Of a DNA stretch of 64,000 nucleotides, positions 1 to 8,660 are shown piece after piece. This DNA is from Bacteroidales bacterium (GTDB taxonomy: Bacteria > Bacteroidota > Bacteroidia > Bacteroidales > F082), in NCBI GenBank assembly GCA_017651645.1, contig JAGCCO010000042.1:62001-126000 (forward strand), given 5' to 3'. The notes under the pieces are model-generated. The model saw only the letters and a list, made by a program, of their open reading frames with translations. It was not told the origin of the DNA and made no database searches. The position numbers and the translations under genes are program-made. Position 1 is the stretch's first letter. Each line of letters begins with the position of its first letter.

Positions 1-221
1 GCACATTTTCCATGATAGATGGCTTTCAATTTGGTTTTTATTTCCTCATGCTTATAACAGTCATCAAATTGTTTCGATGATTTCGAAGGAGGATAGGCCC
101 CTCCTTGGATAACCTGTTTCCTATAATTATTTATTGTTTGTGCTGGTCTTTGTTTTAGACTCACCTCATCGGTCCTAAGAGGCAACGGGACATCGTCCAA
201 GTCTTTTAATATTCTTATCAT
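1..221 (-). CDS. HNH endonuclease, PtuB-like (partial, runs off window)
   Basis: Only the N-terminal 73 or so residues are inside the window. The frame opens with MIRILKDLDD and reaches a KLKAIYHGKC segment at the edge, which resembles the start of the HNH core in the TIGR02646/PtuB-type family (KLL..Q.gkCaYCE). The ATG at 221 overlaps the TGA of the upstream ATPase gene in an ATGA arrangement, so the two are translationally coupled. By analogy with Septu (PtuA ATPase plus PtuB HNH nuclease) it would be the DNA- or RNA-cutting subunit of an antiphage pair. The catalytic HNH residues lie outside the window, so the assignment rests on the N-terminal pattern and on the ATPase neighbour. Confidence 0.6.
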   Translation of the reverse strand, partial: MIRILKDLDDVPLPLRTDEVSLKQRPAQTINNYRKQVIQGGAYPPSKSSKQFDDCYKHEEIKTKLKAIYHGKC

Positions 222-1978
222 TCCACCTCCCCCTTTAATAATCCATCTATCAATTCATCAATAAATTCTTTCGGAAAATACAACTTTCCTTCGTTTCTTT
301 TCTGGGCCAACATTTCCTCTACTCTATGTCCTACACGAGACATCACATAAGAGTCGCTCGTGTCTACGTTTTCTCCTGCCCCCACCATAGAGGCTGATTC
401 CAAACCAAATATTGATGAAGTTGCAATAGTATTCAACATCATGGCATCCATCTCAACTCGATAATAAGGATCACTAATATAGGTATGCCCTTCCTCTCTG
501 ACCACACGATAAAAAACTGCATCCTTACTGGAACCCAATATTATAATTGGACTATGGGTAGTCATGATGAATTGTAGGTTGGGAAACAACTTCCTAAGTT
601 TACCCACAATAGTTCTTTGCCATTTTGGATGTAAGTGAAGACAAATCTCATCGATCATAACCACTCCCGTCTGTTCAAATACGTTTTCATTGTCAGTTGT
701 ATGTTCAGCCAATCTGATCAACAAATCACAAACGAATATAAGGATGCTTCGAAATCCTTCCGAGATTTCAGAAAGAGTCAACTTTACACCTTTCTCAATA
801 AATAAGATTTGTCCGTCTTCCCGAATGATATTGATTTTTTTCTCCAAGAGTTCATTCAAGACTTTTTTCAGATAATCAAACGACAATTCCTCATGAGAAG
901 GATTTTCTAAAGAACTCTTCAAAAGCCAGTCCGTAGGATCACGCAATGTCATATCTTGGTTAAACAACGTCATACAGCCGCATTTCTCAAATGTAGCAAT
1001 ATCTGTTTCAGGAGCATATCTGCCTCTATGTACACCATAAGCAAAAAGTCTCTTAAACGGAGGAGCACTATCTAAAAAAAACGAACGACCCAAATCATCA
1101 GAAACCTGTAAATTGGAATTTTCTATTTTTTTCATAAAATCCACCATCTTGGCAATGTATGCAATTTCCATTTCCTTTTTAAGGCGGTATCCTTTACATG
1201 CTGAAAATATAGACATTAACAACAAAGTTTTGCCATCCCCATTCTCACCAACAAAATACACCTCTTTGGAATTAGCAAAATCCAATTTTATTGGTTGATC
1301 AAAACACAAAACACGATCAAAAGACACAGACTTAATGGCGCCTGGCTGCATATCCTGTCCTTCCAACCAAGTCCTGAAATTAGCTTTTGACATTCCAACC
1401 ACCTCGTTGAAACAATCCCTATCACAGATTGAATAGAACTCTGAAGGATCATAGACAGTACTATTCTTATGAATATAATTCTCCAATGCCAATTTAAAGA
1501 TTGGACCTGTTTCTACTTCGTTGAGAAGGATAGAACCATCAAATGGAACGACCAGAGTGCGTCTATATCTGACGGAAGCCAACCCGCTTTCAACCAATAA
1601 GCTTCTAATGTTGGTTTGAACCTTATCGCCCAAAGTCCCATCCAAAACAAATTCTCCTTTAAAAGGCGACTGCATATAGTCTTTTGCAAAATGCCTCGCT
1701 ATTTCATGATGGGTATACAGCATTAAAAAACACGCAAAGAATTTTCGAATTTTCAAATCAAAAGCGAACACTTCTTTCCAATAATTTGGAATTGGATCGG
1801 ATAGTTTCTTCACGCCAATTAAAGATTTCAAAATTGAAGAATCCAATTTCAATTCTTGTGCATAATATAATTGAAAGGAATCCCAGCTTTCCACTACATC
1901 AAGTATATGAACAATATCATATTTTGTCCAGGAAACCGATACTTTCTCAAAATTAAAGTTTGTCTGCAACTTTTGCAT
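218..1978 (-). CDS. AAA/ABC-type ATPase of a Septu-like defence unit (PtuA-like)
   Basis: This 586-aa protein has a roughly 210-residue N-terminal region of unknown fold followed by an ABC/SMC-type ATPase domain. Visible motifs are Walker A GENGDGKT (244-251), a signature-like LSEISEGF (402-409), Walker B VVMIDEICLHLHP (about 439-451, D443 and E444) and an H-loop TTHSP (473-477). This set is typical of AAA_15/AAA_21 proteins such as OLD-family and PtuA ATPases. It starts 4 bp after the methyltransferase stop and overlaps the HNH gene by 4 bp, so one transcript is likely. A role as phage sensor that controls the nuclease is inferred from PtuA. The long N-terminal extension is not something I recognise from classical PtuA. 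Confidence 0.7.
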   Translation of the reverse strand: MQKLQTNFNFEKVSVSWTKYDIVHILDVVESWDSFQLYYAQELKLDSSILKSLIGVKKLSDPIPNYWKEVFAFDLKIRKFFACFLMLYTHHEIARHFAKDYMQSPFKGEFVLDGTLGDKVQTNIRSLLVESGLASVRYRRTLVVPFDGSILLNEVETGPIFKLALENYIHKNSTVYDPSEFYSICDRDCFNEVVGMSKANFRTWLEGQDMQPGAIKSVSFDRVLCFDQPIKLDFANSKEVYFVGENGDGKTLLLMSIFSACKGYRLKKEMEIAYIAKMVDFMKKIENSNLQVSDDLGRSFFLDSAPPFKRLFAYGVHRGRYAPETDIATFEKCGCMTLFNQDMTLRDPTDWLLKSSLENPSHEELSFDYLKKVLNELLEKKINIIREDGQILFIEKGVKLTLSEISEGFRSILIFVCDLLIRLAEHTTDNENVFEQTGVVMIDEICLHLHPKWQRTIVGKLRKLFPNLQFIMTTHSPIIILGSSKDAVFYRVVREEGHTYISDPYYRVEMDAMMLNTIATSSIFGLESASMVGAGENVDTSDSYVMSRVGHRVEEMLAQKRNEGKLYFPKEFIDELIDGLLKGEVE

Positions 1979-1982
1979 GCCA

Positions 1983-3161
1983 TTAGCTCTTTAAATATGT
2001 AATTAACAATTCTTGAACATCCATGTTATACTCATCAACGCGTCCCATTTTCATATGTTTGAAATCGCGACTAAAACGGGTCTTTTGATAATTATCACCA
2101 AGACAACGTTTGGAAATCTCGTTCAACTGTATCTCAGAAAGCAAGGCATTATTGCTATAACTTAGCAATAAATGACATTGCTGCTTTTTCACAGCACAAA
2201 ACAAGCGTTCAAATGCTTTAGCCACTTGGCTTTTTTGGTCAAATGGAGATTGAAACCTATTTCCTCTATATCTGCCCTTGTACTCGAGCTTTGGATGGTC
2301 ATATAGTACCAAAGTTTCCAACACGTGATAAAACCTCGAATAGTGAACTGCAGAATACGGAGGATCGGCGTAAATGAGTGTATTGGGGTTGAGTGTGGCT
2401 ATACAATCAACATAATCCAATGAAGATGATCTAAACGAATGATCCTTTTGATGATTGAGTACCGACAATAATTCACGCATTTTTTTTTCAAAAAGCATCG
2501 AAATACTTTTCAACCTATATTGCAGTACACTTTTGTAGTTGTTTCTGGTCAGGGTCCTAAACTGCGCAAAATGTCCAGTACTCTGAGCGCAATAGGACAT
2601 GGCAAATATTACCGATGAAATGATAGCATAATACAATGGTGTGCCTTCATACTTTTCAGCTATTGCGCGCAAGGAATCTATCCATATACATTGTTCGTAT
2701 GACCAATACGTTCCTGAATAATACTGAGTAAAAAACGAAAAACCCATGTTGAAATCACAATCTTTCAAACGCATTTGCTCCGTCTCCATTTCATACATGG
2801 TATCAAAATCTATATCCTCTTTGTATGAATAGTTGGGCATGGGATGAAGCCCACAAATACGATGAACCATTTCAGAAGCCTGTTCTAGGATGACGGCAAC
2901 AATTCGATCTTGCTCTTCATAGCATGAAAAATCACTAAAATACGTCTTGCTAAAAACCGAAGAATAGCATTGGATATCATTTGAGACAACATTGAACGTG
3001 TCGGAAAAGGCATAAGATACAATTGAAGTTCCAGCAAAAAGATCACAAAAATCAACTATATTATTATTGATCTCGCCAACAGCCATACCGATACTCTCAA
3101 GTAGTTCACGTTTTCCTCCCATATATTTGAGAATATGTGGTATGTTTTCTTGAGATATCAT
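1983..3161 (-). CDS. D12-class N6-adenine DNA methyltransferase
   Basis: This 392-aa protein should transfer a methyl group from S-adenosylmethionine to adenine N6 in DNA. It shows the D12 (Dam-like) order: N-terminal KYMGGKR (12-18), SAM-binding FCDLFAGTS (38-46) and catalytic DPPYS (266-270). The methyltransferase, ATPase and HNH genes follow each other with spacings of 4 bp and -4 bp. A methyltransferase next to a PtuAB-like pair suggests that host DNA is marked and the nuclease acts on unmarked DNA, or that the enzyme moved with the cassette. The site recognised cannot be read from the sequence. Confidence 0.85.
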   Translation of the reverse strand: MISQENIPHILKYMGGKRELLESIGMAVGEINNNIVDFCDLFAGTSIVSYAFSDTFNVVSNDIQCYSSVFSKTYFSDFSCYEEQDRIVAVILEQASEMVHRICGLHPMPNYSYKEDIDFDTMYEMETEQMRLKDCDFNMGFSFFTQYYSGTYWSYEQCIWIDSLRAIAEKYEGTPLYYAIISSVIFAMSYCAQSTGHFAQFRTLTRNNYKSVLQYRLKSISMLFEKKMRELLSVLNHQKDHSFRSSSLDYVDCIATLNPNTLIYADPPYSAVHYSRFYHVLETLVLYDHPKLEYKGRYRGNRFQSPFDQKSQVAKAFERLFCAVKKQQCHLLLSYSNNALLSEIQLNEISKRCLGDNYQKTRFSRDFKHMKMGRVDEYNMDVQELLITYLKS

Positions 3162-3173
3162 CTTTTTATAGAA

Positions 3174-3833
3174 TTAATTTGCATAAAATCGGCTGCAAAA
3201 ATTGGAAAAAAGAGTCAAACAAACAAGAATATTACAAAAATTACAAGTTTCCACATCAAATGACGCATAGAAAACCACCCCGTTTTTTACATTGAAGCGT
3301 CCCGATTTGTATTTTTGCGATTCTGGTGCATCAAAACTCTTCTCGTCAATATCGTCTATCACATTTGTCCTTATTCTAAAAAACCGCGAATCCGTTTTTA
3401 TTGCCTTAATACTACATCTGGAAATTAATTCCTCAACAGCCTTGTCACGCTTCTTCCAGTTTCTTGAAGTCAAACGATCCATCCACTCCGAAACTCCCAC
3501 TCGCCAAACAGCCGGCCCATAGGCCATAGGTGTCAATCCTGTCGCCTTATGAATTAATTGGATATCGTGATTCAGACTCTTATGAACAGAATGACCAAAC
3601 TCAACGTCTCCCTCACCAATCATCAGGACAGGGGAACCTCCGTATTCTGCATTATTGTAGGAACCATGAACAAAATAACGATCACACAATTCTTCAACCC
3701 CCTTCTTATCTAAAGTCGCCCCTGTTATGCTGTTACAATGGGGACAAACGACGGAGTTTGCTTTCCCTATCTTTTTGGCCATTTCACTGAGGCCAAAAAC
3801 CTTAAAACAATCCGAACATAGAATGGGTTTCAT
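3174..3833 (-). CDS. Zinc-ribbon / RES-domain protein, C-terminally truncated
   Basis: This 219-aa protein starts with two CxxC knuckles (C6-C9 and C31-C34), typical of the HEPN/RES N-terminal domain. It then enters a RES domain: FFRIRTN near 157, FDAPE, SGRFN and VVFYASFDVETC. RES enzymes are NAD-consuming toxins of the ADP-ribosyltransferase fold. A full RES domain needs roughly 80-100 more residues, including a conserved Glu and Ser. Here the frame leaves the family pattern straight after ETC and stops 12 bp before the methyltransferase start. I infer a deletion that fused a broken RES gene to the next gene, so NADase activity is unlikely. It lies 83 bp downstream of the radical SAM gene. 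Confidence 0.6.
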   Translation of the reverse strand: MKPILCSDCFKVFGLSEMAKKIGKANSVVCPHCNSITGATLDKKGVEELCDRYFVHGSYNNAEYGGSPVLMIGEGDVEFGHSVHKSLNHDIQLIHKATGLTPMAYGPAVWRVGVSEWMDRLTSRNWKKRDKAVEELISRCSIKAIKTDSRFFRIRTNVIDDIDEKSFDAPESQKYKSGRFNVKNGVVFYASFDVETCNFCNILVCLTLFSNFCSRFYAN

Positions 3834-3916
3834 ATCCTAAAGGTCTTAGATTAAGAGATAGACTCACGGCGTTTCTACTGAAATACTAAATAGCCCGTTT
3901 TCAAACAAACAACTAA

Positions 3917-4963
3917 TCAAACATTCTTACATTGGTTGATTTCTGGCATAAACACGCATCCGCCTTTACACACTGAATGATGAATACAACTAGCACATGA
4001 ATTGTTCCGAATTGATTCCCGGTGCTTTACAAAAGCAGGGTGCGATTTCCATATCTCCAGCATCCTATCTTTTCTTAAATCTCCGAATTGTTCAGTATCC
4101 ACCATAAACGAGCAAGGATACATCTTCATATCTTCAGAAACAAAGGCTGAAAACCTTGCTGCCTCACACGTATCTATCAGTGCTGGATTGACATCCATCC
4201 AAGTCACTATTCCCGGAACACAGCAACTGTCAAATCCGATTTTCACCGCCTTACATGCTGATGCACTTTCATAAAACGCTTTTAACTGTCCAGCATCATT
4301 CACCATTAGCTCCCTACCAGCACCTCCTATTGGCTTAAAGTTCAATACGACGACCGCATTGATATATGAAAACAGAGCAGGAGGATTCTTGAACCATGAA
4401 GTCAACGAGTCAATTGTATCGTTTTTGAGGATAACATGCAAGTTAAGTCTTATACCATAATCCGTTATCCTTTTGACCAACTTTTCATAGCAGTTGTATG
4501 GCGGATACAAACTCAAAGCCATTGCACCACAGTATTTCTGCGTTGCCTCTAGTATTTCAGTTGTCAGACCTTCGCCATTTGAGGTATATGATGGTACGAT
4601 GTTGTTCTCTCTGATGGTTTTTATTATCTCGATAAAACGGGGATGTTGGTTGGGATTTCCTCCTCCAAGTGCAATCTGTAAAACACCTGCTTCTTTAGCC
4701 TGTTTAACAACGCTTACAACGTCATTCAACGAAATATGCTTCCCTGATAGATTGGATTGCCTATAGCAGAAATCACAACCTCTTTCGCAATAGTTGGTGA
4801 TTGAAACATCCAACAATTCCGGCCCATCCTCCGACCAAAAAGGCTCCTCCTGGCCATCCTCTTCCAACCTAACAAAGAATCCTGTCTTTTGGCTGAATAC
4901 GGTTTTATAGTGTTGGGAAGGATGCGTTCCTACTACAATATCACCAAGAGTCTTCCGTTGCAT
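3917..4963 (-). CDS. Radical SAM/SPASM peptide-modifying-type enzyme
   Basis: This protein of about 348 aa has the radical SAM cluster motif CxxxCxxC (NYCERGCDFCYRQ; C60, C64 and C67 when counted from the TTG at 4966) and a GGGNP SAM-binding segment. Its cysteine-rich C-terminus (SCASCIHHSVCKGGC, last Cys at 346) fits a SPASM/twitch domain that holds extra Fe-S clusters. SPASM enzymes usually modify peptides or proteins, as in RiPP or sulfatase maturation. I prefer the ATG at 4963 over the TTG at 4966. The gene overlaps the FVTNSSS gene by 23 bp, so coupled translation and a substrate-enzyme relationship are plausible. The substrate is unknown, and the last gene of the operon encodes the modifier. 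Confidence 0.8.
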   Translation of the reverse strand: MQRKTLGDIVVGTHPSQHYKTVFSQKTGFFVRLEEDGQEEPFWSEDGPELLDVSITNYCERGCDFCYRQSNLSGKHISLNDVVSVVKQAKEAGVLQIALGGGNPNQHPRFIEIIKTIRENNIVPSYTSNGEGLTTEILEATQKYCGAMALSLYPPYNCYEKLVKRITDYGIRLNLHVILKNDTIDSLTSWFKNPPALFSYINAVVVLNFKPIGGAGRELMVNDAGQLKAFYESASACKAVKIGFDSCCVPGIVTWMDVNPALIDTCEAARFSAFVSEDMKMYPCSFMVDTEQFGDLRKDRMLEIWKSHPAFVKHRESIRNNSCASCIHHSVCKGGCVFMPEINQCKNV

Positions 4964-5345
4964 CAATAACCAGTTTACCGCTATCTATCACAAAGGAGTC
5001 ACAGCAGAACAATGTCTCTATCGCATCGTTTTCGCTACTTAACTCTCCAATGTATATATCGTAGCCTTTGGCCTCCGCCTCTTTTACCCTGTCTAACGTG
5101 TCTTTGCTGAAATACTTTTCCACAAATTCATCAATCGTGCTAAAGCCATATTGCCTTGCATACCTTAGGCCAGGATTCAAGTCATTCTTAAAACATCCGA
5201 ATAAATGTACAAAAACATCCAAAAACATGGATTCCGGCGATAAACCCACCGCACGGATAAAGGTTTGAAGCGTCGGCATCCCTTGCGACATAACTATGAA
5301 GTTTGTCGATGAACTATTCGTAACGAAATCTGTTTTTACCTTCAT
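4941..5345 (-). CDS. Small protein with N-terminal FVTNSSS motif (putative radical SAM partner)
   Basis: This 134-aa protein begins MKVKTDFVTNSSSTNFIVM. From memory, a D-F-V-T-N-S-S-S-x-x-F N-terminus recurs on many otherwise unrelated prokaryotic small proteins; I know of no assigned function. The rest is acidic and mixed alpha/beta in character, with no cleavable signal peptide and no transmembrane segment. Two cysteines lie close together near residues 115-116 (LFCCDSF). The gene begins 3 bp downstream of the 130-aa gene and overlaps the radical SAM gene by 23 bp, which makes it the best candidate substrate or partner of that enzyme. That role is inference; a structural or adaptor protein is equally possible. 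Confidence 0.6.
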   Translation of the reverse strand: MKVKTDFVTNSSSTNFIVMSQGMPTLQTFIRAVGLSPESMFLDVFVHLFGCFKNDLNPGLRYARQYGFSTIDEFVEKYFSKDTLDRVKEAEAKGYDIYIGELSSENDAIETLFCCDSFVIDSGKLVIDATEDSW

Positions 5346-5348
5346 ATC

Positions 5349-5741
5349 TCAAACATTCATCATTACCAAATTCTCGAACCTTTCATAAACTTCATCTGAG
5401 GTGATGAAATCATCAAAGTTTTCCCCAGCAGACAACGAGTCATATTCGTATAACCGCAGCTCCTTCTTGTCTTCCAATATGTTTACAATCTCTTTTGCCC
5501 TTTCAGTCTCCAACTGATAATATCCAGTCAGGAATTCCATCATGTCTTTATATTCTGTCCTATAAAAAGTGTCGTACATATACTGTACATCCATGCTTTC
5601 CGTAAACATGCTTTTGTATATTCGCTGGAACAGTTCTTTTGCATACCCGCCAATTGCTCCGCTCTTTTCGACAAAATAATCTTCGGTCAAGTCCTTGTGT
5701 GCAAAGATTAAATACCGAAACATGTCATATCCGTACCTCAT
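5349..5741 (-). CDS. Uncharacterised 130-aa protein in the TIR-NACHT operon
   Basis: I do not recognise a family. The protein is predicted soluble, largely helical and acidic, and is rich in Tyr, Phe and Met (MRYGYDMFRYLIFAHKDL at the start). It has no signal peptide, metal-binding cluster or catalytic motif. The ATG overlaps the TIR-NACHT stop in an ATGA arrangement and its own stop is 3 bp before the FVTNSSS gene, so it is made in step with both. Its place between a putative sensor and a putative modified protein suggests an adaptor or immunity role, but nothing in its own sequence proves this. Confidence 0.6.
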   Translation of the reverse strand: MRYGYDMFRYLIFAHKDLTEDYFVEKSGAIGGYAKELFQRIYKSMFTESMDVQYMYDTFYRTEYKDMMEFLTGYYQLETERAKEIVNILEDKKELRLYEYDSLSAGENFDDFITSDEVYERFENLVMMNV

Positions 5742-8272
5742 AATACCGACTTTAATTGTTCAATTAAAACAGCGAGTTTTTTACTTTGTGTGACTTTTTG
5801 CACTTCTTCCAGTTGCTTTGCATTTGCATACTTTTTCAAATATTGGATGTACACTTCTTTCGCATATCTTTCGGAACAGCCACACATATAAAGCAACAGT
5901 TCAAAAAGGTTGTGATAGTCTTTATGTTGGGATAAATCATCATCTTCAATCAACACCTCTAACGAATGAATCATACGCCACCTTTCGCTTTTTTCATTTT
6001 GCCTACTATAATACCAAGCCTGCTTCTGCGACCAAACTTTCTCCATGAATTCTTCAAGAGCCTTGTCTTCCAATGATGCGAGATGATTCAGCAACAACCT
6101 GATGTTTAATTCCTTGTATTCCTCTGTATTCCATCGCCCCCAATAGACTAAGCGACAGGCTGTATAAACAGGATCATCCTTCGATAGCAATTTCTGTACA
6201 GTTTTTACATCTGAAATATCTATAAATCTATCTTCCACATCCCAAATATACGATTCAAACACATCTTCATACCAATCAAGTTTTGCAAGGATATTGCATG
6301 CCTCTCTTTGCTGGTTGTTCTTAGCATGAACAAACAAAAAAGGTGTTATCCCTTCTCTTAATTGATGTCCACTTGAAGTGTACGTTTTCACAACACGCTC
6401 GTATTCCGAAACACTAGTTGGAAGAATATTGTCCGATAAAAATGCAGATATAATATAATCTCGGAACGAGTCATACGTAAAGTTTACAACCTCATTATGA
6501 CCAAAAGCACCCTTGGCATCCGGAGCAAGGTCTTTTCTGAGCAAGATGTTTTCATCCAGGAACCTTTTAAATATCTCTTCTTCTTCCTTAGCTATATTTT
6601 TCAAAAGTTGATGGAGCGGCACATTGAAGAACGAGTCGTTACTAATCATGTAATTGACCATATTAGTCATAAATGACGTTATGCAGGATTCCTCCAATTT
6701 ATAGTGTTGCTCGTTCTGTACCTTTTCTATTAGCTTCTGAGTCATCATCTCATAATACTCGGCAAACAATTCTTCTCGTTTGATACTGTGTACCTGTCCA
6801 AGTGTATTTCCCTGATTAGCCTCACAGAATATCCTTAACAAAAGCAAGTCATTGCAAAGAGCATCTTCCACATAATGAGTAAGATTTGCTTTGACATCAA
6901 AATAAGTCAAGTAGTTTTTTAGCAGTTTCTTTTTCTCTTCAACTCTGAAATGCTCCTTCAGACCTTCTATCTTTATCATCCTGCCCATAAAAGCTGCATC
7001 CAAAGACGCAAAACGTTCTTGATAATATTCTGTTCTGCACGTCATCAACACCTTTACACAATCATATTGCAGAACCATATCAAGAAATACTTCTAAATGC
7101 GAAACAAAAACATCTGGAACAGGATTCTCATTAAGCCCATCTATGATAAATATCATTGGGCATCTCTTATACTTGCAATATGTTGCCACCTCCTTAACGG
7201 CTTTGTCGAAAGAACTGTCGGTACCTGGCAACATCATGTCGGCAAAACTCCGACCTATATCATCTGGCTTAATCTCATAACCATTCAAATAAACAAAAGG
7301 AATGTGCCTTTTAAGCAACACATTGTCCACAAGGTCACATACCAGATTTGTTTTCCCCTGTCCAGCTGACGTAGTTACCAGTAACAGCTTACCACCAACA
7401 TATTGCAAATGCTCATTTTGTTTTCCGAATTTATGTACATTGAAATAGTCTCTTGATTTATCCGTATTCAATTCATCATATTTCGAGCGGAGAAATACCC
7501 GAAACTCTTCAACTCTCTGATAAAATGTCCTTATGGACTCTTCAGCCACAATCGACTTGTACGGGGTAATATCAAAATCTAAAAGAGGTTTATGTGTTAA
7601 CCTTCTTTTTCTGTTTAAACGATACAATTCAAATGAGTCGCATTTTTCCAATACTAGCTTGCAAAAAGTATATGGATCCACAAAATCCCTTAGGTTTTGT
7701 TTTATTTTTCTGTCTTCAAGAAAAACATCGGGTAAGTATTTTCCAGATGCAATGTTCTTTTTTACATTTCTTTCATAATAGAGAAATTTATCATTGTCAT
7801 CAAAAGCAGATTTGTGTTTAGGGTTTTTCGCTGCCGTTATAGCCATCTGTTTAATAAAACCCTTAATAGTCTTCTTCGAAAAACTGCTCAGTCGCTGATG
7901 GTTTACGTCAAACGGCATTCTACTTGCGTCAATCTCTCCCGTATATATTAGCAGAGTAACGTCATCTATTATACTTGCCTTAGCCACACCGAGTTCCATC
8001 ATCACATTCGGATTTGGCAAATCCTTTTTCCCTAACTTTGCAACAGGTGTCAGGTCGGCAATAAATAGGTCACACTTTTTTATCTTATCCAGCACAACGT
8101 TTTCTATAATAGGAGAACCAGACCTTGCCCAAGTCGACTCATCATATGAAATGTCATAATCACCCTCTAAGCGAATCTCATCACATGCTGCACGCAATGC
8201 ATCTCCTATCTTCTTATGATTATCCTTCAAATCCGATTGCCAGGAAAAAAACAATTTCAACTTTTTTATCAT
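5738..8272 (-). CDS. TIR-NACHT NLR-like NTPase
   Basis: This protein of about 844 aa has an N-terminal TIR-like domain (residues 1-140: KLFFSWQSDL, DESTWARSGSPII, CDLFIADLTPV, PNPNVMMELGVA). It resembles the CAP12/PCTIR type of predicted NADase. A STAND/NACHT NTPase follows, with Walker A TTSAGQGKT (about 300-308) and Walker B MIFIIDGLNEN (about 372-382). The C-terminal 400 residues are helical and repeat-like and could be a sensor. Such bacterial NLRs trigger NAD depletion or cell death on phage infection. The ATG at 8272 is preferred over an in-frame TTG at 8284. It is the first gene of an operon with three more genes, and a transposase remnant lies just upstream, so the promoter is not obvious. 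Confidence 0.8.
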   Translation of the reverse strand: MIKKLKLFFSWQSDLKDNHKKIGDALRAACDEIRLEGDYDISYDESTWARSGSPIIENVVLDKIKKCDLFIADLTPVAKLGKKDLPNPNVMMELGVAKASIIDDVTLLIYTGEIDASRMPFDVNHQRLSSFSKKTIKGFIKQMAITAAKNPKHKSAFDDNDKFLYYERNVKKNIASGKYLPDVFLEDRKIKQNLRDFVDPYTFCKLVLEKCDSFELYRLNRKRRLTHKPLLDFDITPYKSIVAEESIRTFYQRVEEFRVFLRSKYDELNTDKSRDYFNVHKFGKQNEHLQYVGGKLLLVTTSAGQGKTNLVCDLVDNVLLKRHIPFVYLNGYEIKPDDIGRSFADMMLPGTDSSFDKAVKEVATYCKYKRCPMIFIIDGLNENPVPDVFVSHLEVFLDMVLQYDCVKVLMTCRTEYYQERFASLDAAFMGRMIKIEGLKEHFRVEEKKKLLKNYLTYFDVKANLTHYVEDALCNDLLLLRIFCEANQGNTLGQVHSIKREELFAEYYEMMTQKLIEKVQNEQHYKLEESCITSFMTNMVNYMISNDSFFNVPLHQLLKNIAKEEEEIFKRFLDENILLRKDLAPDAKGAFGHNEVVNFTYDSFRDYIISAFLSDNILPTSVSEYERVVKTYTSSGHQLREGITPFLFVHAKNNQQREACNILAKLDWYEDVFESYIWDVEDRFIDISDVKTVQKLLSKDDPVYTACRLVYWGRWNTEEYKELNIRLLLNHLASLEDKALEEFMEKVWSQKQAWYYSRQNEKSERWRMIHSLEVLIEDDDLSQHKDYHNLFELLLYMCGCSERYAKEVYIQYLKKYANAKQLEEVQKVTQSKKLAVLIEQLKSVL

Positions 8273-8299
8273 AGCACACAACAATCAAATTGATTTCAT

Positions 8300-8660
8300 T
8301 TTGTTAATCGCTCATAATGGTTAATGCGGTAGGCAAAGTCTAGATCCGACAGTCCCTATTCTCGTTGGCCTTCGCCAGGTTGATTCTTGTGACATGCTTT
8401 CCCACTCCGAGGTAGTGGCACTTGCTACGATGTGCTTCCAACGCGACAACCAAGTCCAACAAGCTGTCGCAGTTCGAGAGTTAACCGAACATTAAAATGA
8501 GCAACTGATTCCAGCAAGTGGAGTGCTTCACATATCTGTCTCCTTCGTATTTTAGGACGAGGTAGTTAAAGTGGTTCCTGTCAAAGAACGAGGTCCATTG
8601 GAAGAAAGCGTATTTGTCTTTGTTCATTTGCCGAGGGTTTTCAGCAAAGGTATATTTAAA
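8300..8660 (-). pseudogene. IS4-type transposase N-terminal remnant (DUF4372-like)
   Basis: Translating the minus strand from ATG 8627 gives MNKDKYAFFQWTSFFDRNHF, then NYLVLKYEGDRYVKH and STCWNQLLILMFG-stop-LSNCDSLLDLVVALEAH, then GVGKHVTRINLAKANENRD. This is the start of Bacteroidales IS4-family transposases with a DUF4372 N-terminus. A stop replaces the Gln in FGQLSN, and the frame shifts near 8341 before an FAYRI segment. About 115 codons remain and the DDE catalytic part is gone. I see no terminal inverted repeats. It marks past transposition between two defence-like operons. Confidence 0.75.

Noticed and set aside
5738..8272. TIR-NACHT protein as a Thoeris ThsB homologue
   Set aside because: The TIR-like region is followed by a NACHT P-loop and helical repeats, and no ThsA-like gene is near.
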